This document shows, piece by piece, positions 42,879-53,243 of a DNA stretch of 64,000 nt. The stretch's first letter is position 1. Every line of letters begins with the position of its first letter. The position numbers and the translations under genes are program-made. This DNA comes from Buttiauxella warmboldiae (GTDB taxonomy: Bacteria > Pseudomonadota > Gammaproteobacteria > Enterobacterales > Enterobacteriaceae). The DNA is taken from the NCBI RefSeq assembly GCF_003818135.1, contig NZ_RPOH01000025.1, forward strand, positions 51,028 through 115,027. The letters are read 5' to 3'. The notes below the pieces were generated by a model. It was given only the letters and a program-made list of their open reading frames with translations, did no database searches and was not told the DNA's origin.

Positions 42879-44555
42879 ATGACTGAATCTTTCGCTCAAC
42901 TCTTTGAAGAATCCCTGAAAACAATCGAAACCCGTCCGGGTTCCATCGTTCGTGGCGTAGTCGTTGCTATCGACAAAGATATCGTACTGGTTGACGCCGG
43001 TCTGAAATCTGAGTCTGCAATTCCTGTAGAGCAGTTTAAAAATGCTGCTGGCGAACTGGAAATCCAGGTTGGTGACGAAGTTGATGTTGCTCTGGACGCT
43101 GTTGAAGATGGCTTTGGCGAAACTCTGCTGTCCCGTGAAAAAGCTAAGCGTCACGAAGCCTGGATCACGCTGGAAAAAGCTTACGAAGAAGCTGAGACTG
43201 TGGTCGGTATCATCAACGGCAAAGTTAAGGGTGGCTTCACTGTAGAGCTGAACGGTATTCGTGCGTTCCTGCCAGGTTCACTGGTAGATGTTCGTCCGGT
43301 ACGTGACACTCTGCACCTGGAAGGCAAAGAGCTTGAGTTCAAAGTCATCAAGCTGGACCAGAAGCGTAACAACGTTGTTGTTTCTCGTCGTGCAGTTATC
43401 GAATCCGAAAACAGCGCAGAACGCGATCAACTGCTGGAAAACCTGCAAGAAGGCATGGAAGTTAAAGGTATCGTTAAGAACCTTACTGACTACGGTGCAT
43501 TCGTTGATCTGGGCGGCGTTGACGGCCTGCTGCACATCACTGATATGGCATGGAAACGCGTTAAGCATCCAAGCGAAATCGTGAATGTTGGCGATGAAAT
43601 TACCGTTAAAGTACTGAAGTTCGACCGTGAGCGTACTCGTGTGTCTCTGGGTCTGAAACAGCTGGGCGAAGATCCATGGGTCGCTATCGCTAAGCGTTAT
43701 CCAGAAGGTACCAAACTGACTGGTCGCGTGACTAACCTGACTGATTACGGCTGCTTCGTAGAAATCGAAGAAGGCGTTGAAGGCCTGGTTCACGTTTCCG
43801 AAATGGATTGGACCAACAAAAACATCCACCCATCCAAAGTTGTTAACGTTGGTGATGTCGTGGAAGTGATGGTTCTGGATATCGACGAAGAACGTCGTCG
43901 TATCTCCCTGGGTCTGAAGCAGTGCAAATCTAACCCATGGCAGCTGTTCGCTGAAACCCACAACAAGGGCGACCGCGTTGAAGGTAAAATCAAGTCAATC
44001 ACTGACTTCGGTATCTTCATCGGCCTGGACGGTGGCATCGACGGCCTGGTTCACCTGTCTGATATCTCCTGGAACGTTACAGGCGAAGAAGCAGTTCGTG
44101 AATACAAGAAAGGCGACGAAATCGCGGCTGTGGTTCTGCAGGTTGACGCAGAGCGTGAGCGTATCTCCCTGGGTGTTAAACAACTCGCAGAAGATCCGTT
44201 CAACAACTACGTTGCACTGAACAAGAAAGGTACTATCGTTACTGGTAAAGTAACAGCAGTTGACGCGAAAGGTGCTACAGTTGAATTAGCAGATGGCGTA
44301 GAAGGCTACCTGCGTGCTTCTGAAGCTTCCCGTGACCGCGTTGAAGATGCAACTCTGGTTCTGAGCGTAGGCGACGACGTTGAAGCTAAATTCACCGGCG
44401 TTGACCGTAAAAACCGTGTTGTAAGCCTGTCTGTTCGTGCTAAGGACGAAGCTGACGAGAAAGATGCAATCGCTACTGTTAACAACAAACAGGAAGATGC
44501 ACCGAACTTCTCTAACGCAATGGCTGAAGCATTTAAAGCAGCTAAAGGCGAGTAA
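42879..44555 (+). CDS. rpsA: 30S ribosomal protein S1
   Basis: 558 residues (E. coli 557) made of six S1 repeats; repeats 1-2 bind the ribosome and 3-6 bind mRNA. Start is MTESFAQLF; an upstream ATG five codons earlier lies in the leader. Very strong codon bias. S1 captures structured or SD-poor messages, including its own, and is essential. Confidence 0.98.
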   Translation: MTESFAQLFEESLKTIETRPGSIVRGVVVAIDKDIVLVDAGLKSESAIPVEQFKNAAGELEIQVGDEVDVALDAVEDGFGETLLSREKAKRHEAWITLEKAYEEAETVVGIINGKVKGGFTVELNGIRAFLPGSLVDVRPVRDTLHLEGKELEFKVIKLDQKRNNVVVSRRAVIESENSAERDQLLENLQEGMEVKGIVKNLTDYGAFVDLGGVDGLLHITDMAWKRVKHPSEIVNVGDEITVKVLKFDRERTRVSLGLKQLGEDPWVAIAKRYPEGTKLTGRVTNLTDYGCFVEIEEGVEGLVHVSEMDWTNKNIHPSKVVNVGDVVEVMVLDIDEERRRISLGLKQCKSNPWQLFAETHNKGDRVEGKIKSITDFGIFIGLDGGIDGLVHLSDISWNVTGEEAVREYKKGDEIAAVVLQVDAERERISLGVKQLAEDPFNNYVALNKKGTIVTGKVTAVDAKGATVELADGVEGYLRASEASRDRVEDATLVLSVGDDVEAKFTGVDRKNRVVSLSVRAKDEADEKDAIATVNNKQEDAPNFSNAMAEAFKAAKGE

Positions 44556-44573
44556 TCGTCTGAGCACTAAATC

Positions 44574-44597
44574 AGGGCGGCTACGGCCGCCCTTGTT
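44574..44597 (+). terminator. Terminator after rpsA
   Basis: AGGGCGGC and GCCGCCCT pair perfectly around TACG, followed by TGTT. The T run is poor, so some readthrough into ihfB is likely. Confidence 0.7.
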
Positions 44598-44643
44598 CGA
44601 TAGATAGCGGTAAGCTATTTTCCTGAAGGAAACCGGAGGAATC

Positions 44644-44931
44644 ATGACCAAGTCAGAATTAATAGAAAGACTGGCAACTTCGCAATCTCACATCCCGGCC
44701 AAAGCCGTAGAAGATGCAGTAAAAGAGATGCTGGAGCATATGGCCTCTACTCTCGCCCAGGGTGAGCGTATTGAAATCCGGGGTTTCGGCAGCTTTTCCT
44801 TACACTATCGCGCACCTCGCACCGGACGTAACCCAAAAACTGGCGATAAAGTGGATCTGGAAGGTAAATACGTTCCACACTTTAAACCAGGTAAAGAGTT
44901 GCGTGACCGCGCCAACATTTACGGCAACTAA
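44644..44931 (+). CDS. ihfB: Integration host factor subunit beta
   Basis: 95 residues (E. coli 94, here with an extra C-terminal Asn). A DNABII fold whose beta-arm RNPKTGDKV carries the intercalating proline. With IhfA it bends DNA at specific sites. It lies 88 bases after rpsA with a GGAGG ribosome site. Confidence 0.98.
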   Translation: MTKSELIERLATSQSHIPAKAVEDAVKEMLEHMASTLAQGERIEIRGFGSFSLHYRAPRTGRNPKTGDKVDLEGKYVPHFKPGKELRDRANIYGN

Positions 44932-44952
44932 GTCTGCGGATTTAGTGGTTAA

Positions 44953-44980
44953 GAACGGTGCCCGCGGGTGCCGTTTTTTT
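44953..44980 (+). terminator. Terminator after ihfB
   Basis: AACGGTGCC pairs with GGTGCCGTT (two G-T wobbles) around CGCG and runs into seven Ts. Confidence 0.85.
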
Positions 44981-45089
44981 ATGGGTAAATTTTGTCGTTC
45001 CGGGACGAGTCGCAAAGCTATGCCGCATACTTCCACGCCCCCTAAAATCTCAGGAACCTTTCTCGCAGTAGCCGCAAGCCCCGGCTGAT

Positions 45090-45140
45090 CCCCACGACGT
45101 GATCCCGCAGACTTCCTGCAACAAGGAGGTGGTCGTGGGG
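45090..45140 (+). promoter_or_regulatory. Nested hairpin covering the ribosome site and start of the comEC-like gene
   Basis: The outer arms CCCCACGAC (45090-45098) and GTCGTGGGG (45132-45140) pair perfectly; the 3' arm contains the GTG start. Inside, ACTTCCT (45111-45117) pairs with AGGAGGT (45124-45130), the Shine-Dalgarno itself, with one G-T wobble and a 6-base loop. A 12-base bulge and a single G separate the two stems. If it folds, both translation signals are masked. Confidence 0.7.
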
Positions 45141-47402
45141 AACCTTATCGCATACTGTTTCAGCGCCATTATTGGCATCATACCGCTGCTGTGGCTGCCG
45201 ACCATGCCACCGCTAGCAGCGATGGCAACATTGTTGGTTGCCGCGCCGTGCGTTGCACTCGTTAATTATCCATTCACCCGCTATGTCGCGCTGGGCTTGC
45301 TGAGCTGTTGCTGGGCCCTCTTTTGCGCCAGACAATCCCTGATGCCCGTTGAAGAATGGACGGGTAAACCCATAGTGATTGAAGCCATTATTGAGCGCAG
45401 CGACGGCGTACAACAACATGAGCTGCGGATGGTCGCGGCTGCGGGAAAAATCATTTTTCCCGCGGTGGGCATCAGGGTTCAGAAGGGCTACTTTCCTGAT
45501 AGCCTTTGCGTCGGGCAACGCTGGCGCATGAAAGTTTATCTTCGGCCGGTTCATGGGCTGCTTAATGAAGGCGGCTTTGACAGCCAGCGTTATGCTCTCG
45601 CACAGCACCGGCCATTAACCGCGCGCATTATTTCAGCTCAGCGTATCACGCAGCAGTGTAGCTTGCGTGCCCGATGGCTTGCTGCGGTGGCAACGGCGAC
45701 GCAATCATTGCCCTATCAGGGCGTTATTCTGGCACTGGCTTTCGGTGAGCGCTCCGGGGTTAGCGATGAGCAGAAAAACTTACTGCGCCAGAGCGGTACC
45801 GCGCACCTGATGGCGATTTCCGGGATGCATATTTCACTGGCCGCCATGGTTGGCTGGCTAATCGCGCGCGCACTGCAGCTGCTGTTGCCTGCGCACCTGA
45901 TTCACTTTCGCATGCCGTTGCTGGCCAGCGTTTTTGCCGCCGGTATTTATACCTGGCTTGCCGGGGGGAATCCTCCCGCCGTGAGGGCATTGATTGGTGT
46001 GATTATCTGGCTAGTGCTGCGGTTACAGGGCAGGAATTGGTCAGGCTGGGAGATGTGGTTATGCTGTATCACTGGCATTCTGATTTACGATCCGCTAACG
46101 GTTTTATCCGATAGTTTTTGGCTATCGGCACTGGCTGTTGCGGCGCTGATCTTCTGGTATCAATGGATGCCACTCCCGCGCTGTGTTGCGCAAGCTAACG
46201 AGTTTTATCGTTATCCGCTGGCGCTCCTGCACCTGCAAACTGGCATGATGATTTTATTAATGCCGTTACAAATATTTATCTTTCACGGCATCAGTCTTAG
46301 CGCCCTGCTGGCAAATTTAATCGCGGTGCCGCTGATCTCATTGGTGGTTGTCCCGCTGTTATTAGCGGGGCTGGTTTTTACCAGCATTCCGTGGGCAGGA
46401 GGGTATCTGTGGTGGGGCGTTGACCGTCTGCTGGCACTTCTTTTTACCGCATTATCGTTGCTACCCGATGGCTGGCTGTCCGTTGGTCAACGCTTTCAGG
46501 CTCTTAGCCTGAGCGGCTGGCTTATCGTCATTATCTATCGTTTATCGCTGTGGCGCAGCTCCTGGGCTTCAGCTATGGTGCTGCTTTTGTCGTTGTTTGT
46601 TTCCATCAGGCCTGAGAAAAAAGAGGGCGCATGGCAAATCACCATGCTGGACGTTGGGCATGGGCTGGCGATGGCGTTTATCCGTGAGGGGAAAGTGTTT
46701 TTGTATGACACCGGCAATGCCTGGCCGGGTGGCGATGTGGCGCAGCAAATTATTATTCCGTGGCTGCGCTGGCACCACTTAACGCTTGAGCAAATAGTCA
46801 TTAGCCATGAACATCTTGACCATCGCGGCGGTTTACCCGCGCTGCAACGTGAATGGCCAGCGGTGACTATTCGTAGCGCATTGCGCTGGGAAGGGCATCA
46901 ACCCTGCTTTATGGGGCAGCAATGGGAATGGCAAAAATTGCAATTTACCGTGCTTTGGCCTCCGGGCGAGCGGGTGATGACGGGGAATAACGGCTCGTGC
47001 GTAATCATGGTCAGCGATGGGCATTTTCGCATTTTACTGACCGGCGATCTGGAAGCTGAAGCGGAATTGGCTATGCTCAAGAGGCGATGGGATCTCTTAG
47101 CTGCTGATATTATTCAGGTGCCCCATCACGGTAGCCGGACCTCTTCCACCGCGCCGCTGCTACGAGCGGTGGCGGGAAGGGCCGCGCTGGCATCAACATC
47201 GCGTTATAACGCCTGGCGCTTACCCTCCGCTAAAGTGGTTAAACGCTATCAGTCGCAGGGGTACATGTGGTACGACACTGCGCAATCGGGCCAGCTCACT
47301 ATTGAGATAAATAGTGATAAATGGCAAATCAACAGCTTCAGAGCGCAAATTTCACCCCGTTGGTATCATCAGTGGTTTGGTGTATCCCGGGATAATGGGT
47401 AG
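45135..47402 (+). CDS. ycaI: ComEC/Rec2-like DNA uptake channel YcaI
   Basis: 755 residues (E. coli YcaI 754). An N-terminal OB-like region, a Competence domain with many membrane helices (about 190-470, including [18 protein letters not shown]) and a C-terminal metallo-beta-lactamase-like domain with [10 protein letters not shown] (His/Asp metal ligands) and [11 protein letters not shown]. ComEC passes single-stranded DNA through the inner membrane in transformable bacteria; in E. coli it is needed to use DNA as food. The GTG at 45135 follows AAGGAGGT by four bases and gives the family length; an upstream GTG at 45099 lies in the leader hairpin. Msba follows after 37 bases. Confidence 0.93.
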   Translation: MGNLIAYCFSAIIGIIPLLWLPTMPPLAAMATLLVAAPCVALVNYPFTRYVALGLLSCCWALFCARQSLMPVEEWTGKPIVIEAIIERSDGVQQHELRMVAAAGKIIFPAVGIRVQKGYFPDSLCVGQRWRMKVYLRPVHGLLNEGGFDSQRYALAQHRPLTARIISAQRITQQCSLRARWLAAVATATQSLPYQGVILALAFGERSGVSDEQKNLLRQSGTAHLMAISGMHISLAAMVGWLIARALQLLLPAHLIHFRMPLLASVFAAGIYTWLAGGNPPAVRALIGVIIWLVLRLQGRNWSGWEMWLCCITGILIYDPLTVLSDSFWLSALAVAALIFWYQWMPLPRCVAQANEFYRYPLALLHLQTGMMILLMPLQIFIFHGISLSALLANLIAVPLISLVVVPLLLAGLVFTSIPWAGGYLWWGVDRLLALLFTALSLLPDGWLSVGQRFQALSLSGWLIVIIYRLSLWRSSWASAMVLLLSLFVSIRPEKKEGAWQITMLDVGHGLAMAFIREGKVFLYDTGNAWPGGDVAQQIIIPWLRWHHLTLEQIVISHEHLDHRGGLPALQREWPAVTIRSALRWEGHQPCFMGQQWEWQKLQFTVLWPPGERVMTGNNGSCVIMVSDGHFRILLTGDLEAEAELAMLKRRWDLLAADIIQVPHHGSRTSSTAPLLRAVAGRAALASTSRYNAWRLPSAKVVKRYQSQGYMWYDTAQSGQLTIEINSDKWQINSFRAQISPRWYHQWFGVSRDNG

Positions 47403-47439
47403 AATATGCGGCTATTTCATCACATGCTGGTTCGACTTA

Positions 47440-49188
47440 ATGCAGAACGATAAAGATCTCTCCACATTGCAGACCTTCCGCCGCCTGTGGCCGATGATTG
47501 CGCCTTTTAAAGCAGGTCTGATCGTGGCTGGGATTGCGTTAATCCTCAACGCAGCCAGCGATACCTTTATGCTATCGCTGCTCAAACCGTTACTGGATGA
47601 TGGTTTTGGTAAAACGGATAAATCCGTTTTGTTATGGATGCCGCTGGTGGTCATCGGGCTTATGGTGATGCGCGGTATCACCAGTTATGTTTCAAGCTAC
47701 TGCATCTCCTGGGTTTCCGGGCAGGTGGTCATGAACATGCGTCGCCGCTTGTTCAGCCATATGATGGGGATGCCGGTTGCCTTCTTCGACCAACAATCCA
47801 CCGGGACGCTGCTGTCTCGTATTACCTATGATTCAGAACAGGTGGCTTCCTCGTCCTCCGGCGCGCTGATTACCGTGGTGCGTGAAGGGGCTTCGATTAT
47901 CGGCCTGTTTGTACTGATGTTCTGGTACAGCTGGCAGCTGTCGTTAATTCTGATTGTGCTGGCACCGATCGTCTCCTTTGCGATTCGCTTAGTCTCCAAA
48001 CGCTTCCGTAATATCAGCAAAAACATGCAAAACACCATGGGGCAGGTGACGACCAGCGCGGAGCAGATGCTCAAAGGCCATAAAGAAGTGCTGATCTTTG
48101 GCGGCCAGCAGGTGGAAACTGAACGCTTTAACAACGTCAGTAACCGTATGCGTCGCCAGGGAATGAAACTGGTATCGGCATCTTCGATTTCTGACCCCAT
48201 TATTCAGCTGATTGCTTCGCTGGCGCTGGCTTTCGTGATTTACGCGGCAAGCTTCCCGAGCGTGATGGAAACATTGACCGCCGGTACTATTACCGTGGTG
48301 TTTTCCTCCATGATCGCGCTGATGCGCCCGCTAAAATCGCTGACTAACGTTAACGCCCAGTTCCAGCGCGGCATGGCGGCCTGTCAGACGCTGTTCTCAA
48401 TCCTCGATTCTGAGCAAGAGAAAGACGAAGGCAAGCAGGTGATTGAGCGTGCGAAAGGTGATGTTGAATTCCGTGACGTGACCTTTACCTACCCAGGACG
48501 CGAAATACCCGCTTTACGCAATATCAACCTGAACATTCCTGCCGGTAAGACCGTGGCTCTGGTTGGGCGTTCTGGCTCGGGTAAATCCACCATCGCCAGC
48601 CTGATGACGCGTTTTTACGATATCCAGGAAGGTAACATTACCATTGATGGGGTGGATATCCGCGAATACACCTTATCTTCGCTACGTAACCAGGTTGCCC
48701 TTGTTTCCCAGAACGTTCACCTGTTTAACGATACCATTGCCAACAACATCGCCTATGCGCGTGCCGACCAGTACAGCCGCGAGGATATCGAAAAAGCCGC
48801 GCGTATGGCTTATGCCATGGACTTCATCAATAAAATGGAGAATGGCCTGGATACCGTTATTGGGGAAAATGGCGTGCTGCTCTCGGGGGGCCAGCGTCAG
48901 CGTATCGCCATCGCCCGCGCCTTATTGCGCGATAGCCCAATTCTGATCCTTGATGAGGCGACCTCCGCTCTGGATACCGAATCTGAACGTGCTATTCAGG
49001 CAGCCCTTGATGAGCTGCAAAAAAACCGGACTTCACTGGTTATTGCCCACCGCTTATCCACTATTGAGCAGGCAGATGAAATCGTGGTGGTGGAAGATGG
49101 GCGAATCGTGGAGCGTGGCCCTCATGCAGAGCTTATCGAGCATCGTGGGGTTTATGCCCAGCTGCACCGGATGCAATTCGGTTCATGA
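47440..49188 (+). CDS. msbA: MsbA, lipid A flippase
   Basis: 582 residues, as in E. coli. Six membrane helices and an ABC ATPase with Walker [10 protein letters not shown], signature LSGGQRQR and Walker [13 protein letters not shown]. The homodimer flips core-lipid A across the inner membrane. Start [11 protein letters not shown] at 47440; earlier in-frame starts overlap the end of ycaI. It overlaps lpxK by four bases. Confidence 0.97.
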   Translation: MQNDKDLSTLQTFRRLWPMIAPFKAGLIVAGIALILNAASDTFMLSLLKPLLDDGFGKTDKSVLLWMPLVVIGLMVMRGITSYVSSYCISWVSGQVVMNMRRRLFSHMMGMPVAFFDQQSTGTLLSRITYDSEQVASSSSGALITVVREGASIIGLFVLMFWYSWQLSLILIVLAPIVSFAIRLVSKRFRNISKNMQNTMGQVTTSAEQMLKGHKEVLIFGGQQVETERFNNVSNRMRRQGMKLVSASSISDPIIQLIASLALAFVIYAASFPSVMETLTAGTITVVFSSMIALMRPLKSLTNVNAQFQRGMAACQTLFSILDSEQEKDEGKQVIERAKGDVEFRDVTFTYPGREIPALRNINLNIPAGKTVALVGRSGSGKSTIASLMTRFYDIQEGNITIDGVDIREYTLSSLRNQVALVSQNVHLFNDTIANNIAYARADQYSREDIEKAARMAYAMDFINKMENGLDTVIGENGVLLSGGQRQRIAIARALLRDSPILILDEATSALDTESERAIQAALDELQKNRTSLVIAHRLSTIEQADEIVVVEDGRIVERGPHAELIEHRGVYAQLHRMQFGS

Positions 49189-50168
49189 TAGAACGCATCT
49201 GGTCGGGAAAATCGACCCTCTATCTTCTGCTATTGCCGCTCTCCTGGCTGTATGGCCTGGTGAGCGGCGCTATTCGCCTGGCCTATCGTTCAGGCCTTAA
49301 AAAAGCCTGGCGCGCGCCGGTGCCGGTGGTGGTGGTGGGCAACCTGACCGCCGGCGGTAACGGAAAAACACCGGTGGTTATCTGGCTGGTGGAACAGCTC
49401 CAGCAGCGCGGCGTTCGCGTCGGCGTGGTCTCTCGTGGTTATGGCGGGAAATCCGAACGCTATCCGCTATTGCTCGATCAAAATACCGCGACTCATCAGG
49501 CAGGAGATGAGCCGGTTCTTATCTACCAGCGCACTGGTGTTGCCGTAGCCGTGGCACCGCGCAGAAGCGATGCGGTACAAATGCTGGTTGAGCAAGTTCA
49601 GCCGCAGTTGATTATCACCGATGATGGCCTGCAGCATTATGCCCTGGCGCGGGATAAAGAAATTGTGGTGGTTGACGGCGTCAGACGCTTTGGTAACGGC
49701 TGGTGGCTTCCCGCCGGCCCGATGCGCGAACGAGCAGGGCGCCTTGCTTGCGTTGACGCGGTTATTACCAATGGGGGTAACGCGAAACCTGGCGAGATAG
49801 CCATGAGGCTACATCCCGGTGAAGCGGTTAATCTGCTAACGGGAGAACGCCGTTCGGTACAGACCCTTGAAAACGTCGTTGCTATGGCGGGAATCGGCCA
49901 TCCACCGCGTTTTTTCGCCACCCTGCAACAATGCGGCGTGGCTCCGGTTCAGACTATCGCTCTGGCAGACCACCAGGTATTAACCGAGCATGATGTCGTA
50001 AAATTAGTTCAGCCGGGGCAAACCTTACTGATGACGGAAAAAGATGCCGTGAAATGCCGTGGGTTTGCCGCAGGTCATGAGAACTGGTGGTATCTGCCGG
50101 TTGATGCGCATCTTTCACAGCCTCAGGCCGATGAATTATTGCAGTCACTATTGGCGCTGGTGCGATAA
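49185..50168 (+). CDS. lpxK: Tetraacyldisaccharide 4'-kinase
   Basis: 327 residues (E. coli 328). An N-terminal membrane-associated helix, then a P-loop [14 protein letters not shown] and the [11 protein letters not shown] segment. LpxK adds the 4'-phosphate of lipid A at the inner face of the inner membrane. It is coupled to msbA by an ATGA overlap. Downstream lies a ycaQ remnant instead of intact ycaQ. Confidence 0.97.
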   Translation: MIERIWSGKSTLYLLLLPLSWLYGLVSGAIRLAYRSGLKKAWRAPVPVVVVGNLTAGGNGKTPVVIWLVEQLQQRGVRVGVVSRGYGGKSERYPLLLDQNTATHQAGDEPVLIYQRTGVAVAVAPRRSDAVQMLVEQVQPQLIITDDGLQHYALARDKEIVVVDGVRRFGNGWWLPAGPMRERAGRLACVDAVITNGGNAKPGEIAMRLHPGEAVNLLTGERRSVQTLENVVAMAGIGHPPRFFATLQQCGVAPVQTIALADHQVLTEHDVVKLVQPGQTLLMTEKDAVKCRGFAAGHENWWYLPVDAHLSQPQADELLQSLLALVR

Positions 50169-50193
50169 AGGGATCGGGTTTACTGCTTAAAAC

Positions 50194-50304
50194 TCGCTGC
50201 TGCAAATCGACACTATTAATATTGTTGCCCGTCGCGTCTATCTTGTTCTGTTTAGCCGCTTAGGTCACTACCCGCAAAAGTGGCAGGATGCAGCCTTGAT
50301 TCGC
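50194..50304 (+). pseudogene. ycaQ: Remnant of ycaQ (alkX, crosslink-repair DNA glycosylase)
   Basis: Reading from 50194, the plus strand encodes SLLQIDTINIVARRVYLVL followed by FSRLGHYPQKWQDAAL. This closely matches recalled residues of about 42-76 of the roughly 410-residue E. coli YcaQ (about 24 of the first 30 identical), including the QID motif at the catalytic site. The frame has no stop until 50340, but a TAA at 50188 lies just upstream, no start codon exists, and the rest of the gene is missing. It lies exactly where E. coli has ycaQ, between lpxK and ycaR. Two deletions seem to have removed the gene. Confidence 0.8.
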
Positions 50305-50422
50305 CCCGGAAATATTTCCGTCCAGCCAGCCTCATCATGAGAGGATGGCGGGGAAATTAGCCCGGCGAATGCGCGAGTTATGTTATCCTCCTGCCTTTGA
50401 TGGCAGCCATTCTGGAGTAACC

Positions 50423-50605
50423 ATGGATCATCGATTACTTGAAATCATCGCTTGCCCGGTTTGTCACGGCAAGCTCTATTTTAATCAGGAAAAGCAGGAG
50501 CTTATCTGCAAACCTGACCATCTGGCGTTTCCTCTGCGCGAGGGGATCCCCGTGCTGCTGGAGAGCGAAGCCCGAGTCCTGACATCTGACGAGAAAAATC
50601 CATGA
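50423..50605 (+). CDS. ycaR: Trm112-like small protein YcaR (UPF0434)
   Basis: 60 residues, as in E. coli. A CPVC pair and a third cysteine (ELICK) suggest a zinc-ribbon relic. Its role is unknown; the family resembles Trm112. The ATG at 50423 follows TGGAGTAACC; a longer open frame upstream is not homologous. It overlaps kdsB by four bases, so it may tune kdsB translation. Confidence 0.93.
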   Translation: MDHRLLEIIACPVCHGKLYFNQEKQELICKPDHLAFPLREGIPVLLESEARVLTSDEKNP

Positions 50606-51348
50606 GTTTTGTGGCCATAATTCCTGCTCGCTACGCCTCAACGCGCTTACCGGGCAAACCGCTTAAAGATATCAATGGTAAACCGATGGTGGTGCACGTA
50701 ATGGAACGCGCGCGTGAATCGGGCGCTGAACGCATTATTGTGGCAACCGACCATGAAGACGTGGCGCGTGCGGTGGAAGCGGCTGGCGGTGAAGTTTGTA
50801 TGACCCGAGCCGATCACCAGTCCGGTACTGAGCGCCTTGCGGAAGTTATCGAAAAATGTGGTTTTAGCGATGATACCGTGATCGTCAACGTGCAGGGCGA
50901 TGAGCCGATGATCCCACCGGCTATCATCAGCCAGGTCGCCCGCAATCTGGCAAACAGCCAGGCGGGCATGGCGACGCTGGCGGTGCCCATCGACTCTGCC
51001 GAAGAGGCATTTAACCCAAATGCCGTCAAAGTGGTGATGGATGCGCAGGGGTACGCGCTCTATTTCTCCCGTGCGACCATTCCATGGGACAGGGACCGCT
51101 TTGCACAGTCGCGTGAAAAGATTGGCGATTCGCTTTTACGCCACATCGGCATCTACGGCTATCGCGCCGGTTTTATCCGTCGTTACGTGACCTGGGAGCC
51201 AAGCCAGCTTGAGCAAATCGAAATGCTCGAACAGCTGCGCGTATTGTGGAACGGTGAAAAAATCCATGTCGCCGTCGCGAAAGAGATCCCGAGTATTGGC
51301 GTGGATACGCCAGAAGATTTGCAGCGCGTGCGCCAGGCGATGCTTTAA
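50602..51348 (+). CDS. kdsB: CMP-KDO synthetase
   Basis: 248 residues, as in E. coli. A nucleotidyltransferase with the N-terminal [16 protein letters not shown] motif. It activates KDO with CTP for the inner core of lipopolysaccharide. Overlaps ycaR (ATGA). With msbA and lpxK it makes this a lipid A/LPS cluster. Confidence 0.97.
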   Translation: MSFVAIIPARYASTRLPGKPLKDINGKPMVVHVMERARESGAERIIVATDHEDVARAVEAAGGEVCMTRADHQSGTERLAEVIEKCGFSDDTVIVNVQGDEPMIPPAIISQVARNLANSQAGMATLAVPIDSAEEAFNPNAVKVVMDAQGYALYFSRATIPWDRDRFAQSREKIGDSLLRHIGIYGYRAGFIRRYVTWEPSQLEQIEMLEQLRVLWNGEKIHVAVAKEIPSIGVDTPEDLQRVRQAML

Positions 51349-51418
51349 GCGTCAGCTGCCCACGTTTAGCGTAAAAAACCGGCATATTGATCTCAGGAGA
51401 TGACATCCCGCATCCGCA

Positions 51419-51460
51419 GGCTCATTATTAAAACACCAGTGTTACAAGGGGTAATGAGCC
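51419..51460 (+). promoter_or_regulatory. Inverted repeat framing the ycbJ ribosome site
   Basis: GGCTCATTA (51419-51427) and TAATGAGCC (51452-51460) pair perfectly. The 3' arm ends at the base before the ycbJ ATG and the AAGGGG ribosome site is in the 24-base loop, next to a small AACAC/GTGTT repeat. It could present or limit the ribosome site. Confidence 0.55.
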
Positions 51461-52354
51461 ATGGAATTGCTACGTAAGGAGTTGAGCCATCTGCTGGGTG
51501 AAAGACTAAGCCGGATTGAGTGCATCAATGAACAGCCAAACAGCGCTTTATGGTCGCTGTATGACAGCGACGGAAAGGCGATGTCGTTGCTGGCGAAAAG
51601 TTTCAGCACGCCGGGGATCGCCGCACAGCTCGCGTGGAAAATCTCGATGCTGGCACGCTACGGTACGGTGCGTATGCCGGTGGTCTATGGGGTGGTCACT
51701 CATGATGATACGCCAGGGCCGGATGTGCTGTTAATGGAGCGCCTGCGCGGCGTTCCGGTGGAGGCCCCAACCCGAACTCCCGATCGTTGGGAGCATCTTA
51801 AAGATCAAATTGTTGAAGGGCTCCTCGGCTGGCATCGCGTTGACAGTCGGGGCTGCGTCGGGAATGTCGACAGTACCCAGGAAAATATCTGGCCGTCATG
51901 GTATCGGCAGCGCGTCGAAACGCTGTGGGCCACCGTCAATCAATATCCCAACAGTGGCCTGACCATGCAGGACAGGCGCATTCTGTTTCGCAGCCGGGAA
52001 TGTTTGCCGCGCCTGTTCGAAGACTTTAACGACAACTGTGTGCTGGTGCACGGCAACTTTACCCTCAGCAGCATGTTGAAAGATGCGCGCAGCGATCAGC
52101 TGCTGGCGATGCTCAATCCTGGCATGACGCTTTGGGCCCCGCGTGAATATGACATTTTTCGCTTGTATGAAGCGGGGCAGTCGGAAAGCCTGTTGTGGCA
52201 TTACCTGCAACGCGCGCCGGTTGCGGAGTCCTTCCTGTGGCGGCGCTGGCTGTATGTGCTTTGGGATGGGGTAGCGCAGCTGTTACAGACGGGCCGGTTG
52301 AATCGACCCGCCTTTGATATGGCGGCGAAAAACTTACTTCCCTGGATCGCCTGA
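51461..52354 (+). CDS. ycbJ: YcbJ, kinase-like protein (APH/choline kinase fold)
   Basis: 297 residues, as in E. coli YcbJ. Cytoplasmic; no signal peptide. It resembles aminoglycoside phosphotransferase/choline kinase folds: an N-lobe with SLLAKSF, a hinge DVLLMERLRGVPV, and a VLVHGNFTLSSML segment at the place of the catalytic HGDxxxxN loop. The Asp of HGD is replaced by Asn (HGN), so kinase activity is doubtful. Function unknown. Its last 21 bases overlap the end of elyC, which is transcribed towards it. Confidence 0.88.
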   Translation: MELLRKELSHLLGERLSRIECINEQPNSALWSLYDSDGKAMSLLAKSFSTPGIAAQLAWKISMLARYGTVRMPVVYGVVTHDDTPGPDVLLMERLRGVPVEAPTRTPDRWEHLKDQIVEGLLGWHRVDSRGCVGNVDSTQENIWPSWYRQRVETLWATVNQYPNSGLTMQDRRILFRSRECLPRLFEDFNDNCVLVHGNFTLSSMLKDARSDQLLAMLNPGMTLWAPREYDIFRLYEAGQSESLLWHYLQRAPVAESFLWRRWLYVLWDGVAQLLQTGRLNRPAFDMAAKNLLPWIA

Positions 52355-53110
52355 CGGCCCTTTCAGCCACTGCCAGAAGCGGCCAAGCATTTCGTAACTG
52401 ACGCGCTCGCTGTGCATCAACCAGACCGGTGATGGAATGATGCGCTCCCAGGGATTCAGCGGTGATTCAATGGCCAGTTGGTTAGCTGGTGCAGGAATAG
52501 GGTGCAAACCGGCATTGCGGAAGAAAATCATCGCCCGTGGTAGATGGGAAGCGGAAGTCACTAATAAGAATGGCTGTTGCCCGATGGCTTTCGCCACTGC
52601 CGCCGCTTCTTCTTCGGTATCTTTTGGTTCATCCAGCGTGACGATTTGGGAGCGAGGCACGCCTAAGCTCTCCGCAACACGCGCCCCGGCTTCTGCGGTA
52701 CTCACCGGATTGGTCATCGCTCGTGCCCCCGTGAAAATTAGCGTCGAACCAGGATTTGCCTGCCATAAACGCACGCCTTCGGTCAGGCGGGGCAAACTAT
52801 TATTGATAAGATTGGAACTCGGCGCCCATTTTGGGTTCCACGTATAGCCGCCGCCTAAAACCACGATGTAGTCCACTTTCTCGCGGCCGTGCCAGGTCGG
52901 GTAACTATTTTCAACAGGTTTAAGCATTTTATCGGCGACCGGCTGTAGGCTAAGCAGCAGCAAAACTAACCAGCTCAAGCTTAATAGCGCTTTGGCACTT
53001 TTTTGCCAGCGGGTGAACCACAGTAAGCCAAGCGCCACGCCCATCATCAATAATAAAAAAGGTAAGGGCAGTAGCAGCCCACCGATAAATTTTTTCAGGA
53101 TAAAAAGCAT
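52334..53110 (-). CDS. elyC: ElyC, envelope biogenesis factor (DUF218)
   Basis: 258 residues (E. coli 259). Two N-terminal membrane helices (about 8-30 and 38-55) then a periplasmic DUF218 domain with VVLGGGYTWNPKW, FTGARAMTNPVSTAEAGA and LVTSASHLPRAMIFFRNAG. ElyC is needed at low temperature for peptidoglycan assembly through undecaprenyl-phosphate metabolism. It converges on ycbJ with a 21-base overlap and diverges from cmoM. Confidence 0.93.
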   Translation of the reverse strand: MLFILKKFIGGLLLPLPFLLLMMGVALGLLWFTRWQKSAKALLSLSWLVLLLLSLQPVADKMLKPVENSYPTWHGREKVDYIVVLGGGYTWNPKWAPSSNLINNSLPRLTEGVRLWQANPGSTLIFTGARAMTNPVSTAEAGARVAESLGVPRSQIVTLDEPKDTEEEAAAVAKAIGQQPFLLVTSASHLPRAMIFFRNAGLHPIPAPANQLAIESPLNPWERIIPSPVWLMHSERVSYEMLGRFWQWLKGPSGDPGK

Positions 53111-53243
53111 CTATGTTGGCTCCTTTTTTAGCCATACAGCAGGTAAACGCGGATGATATTACACCAGACGGGTTCATTCCTGGCGCGGCTGTGCCAAAAT
53201 ACCCCCTTTCTGAGAAGATCCTTTTCCCCATGGAGCCGTACCC

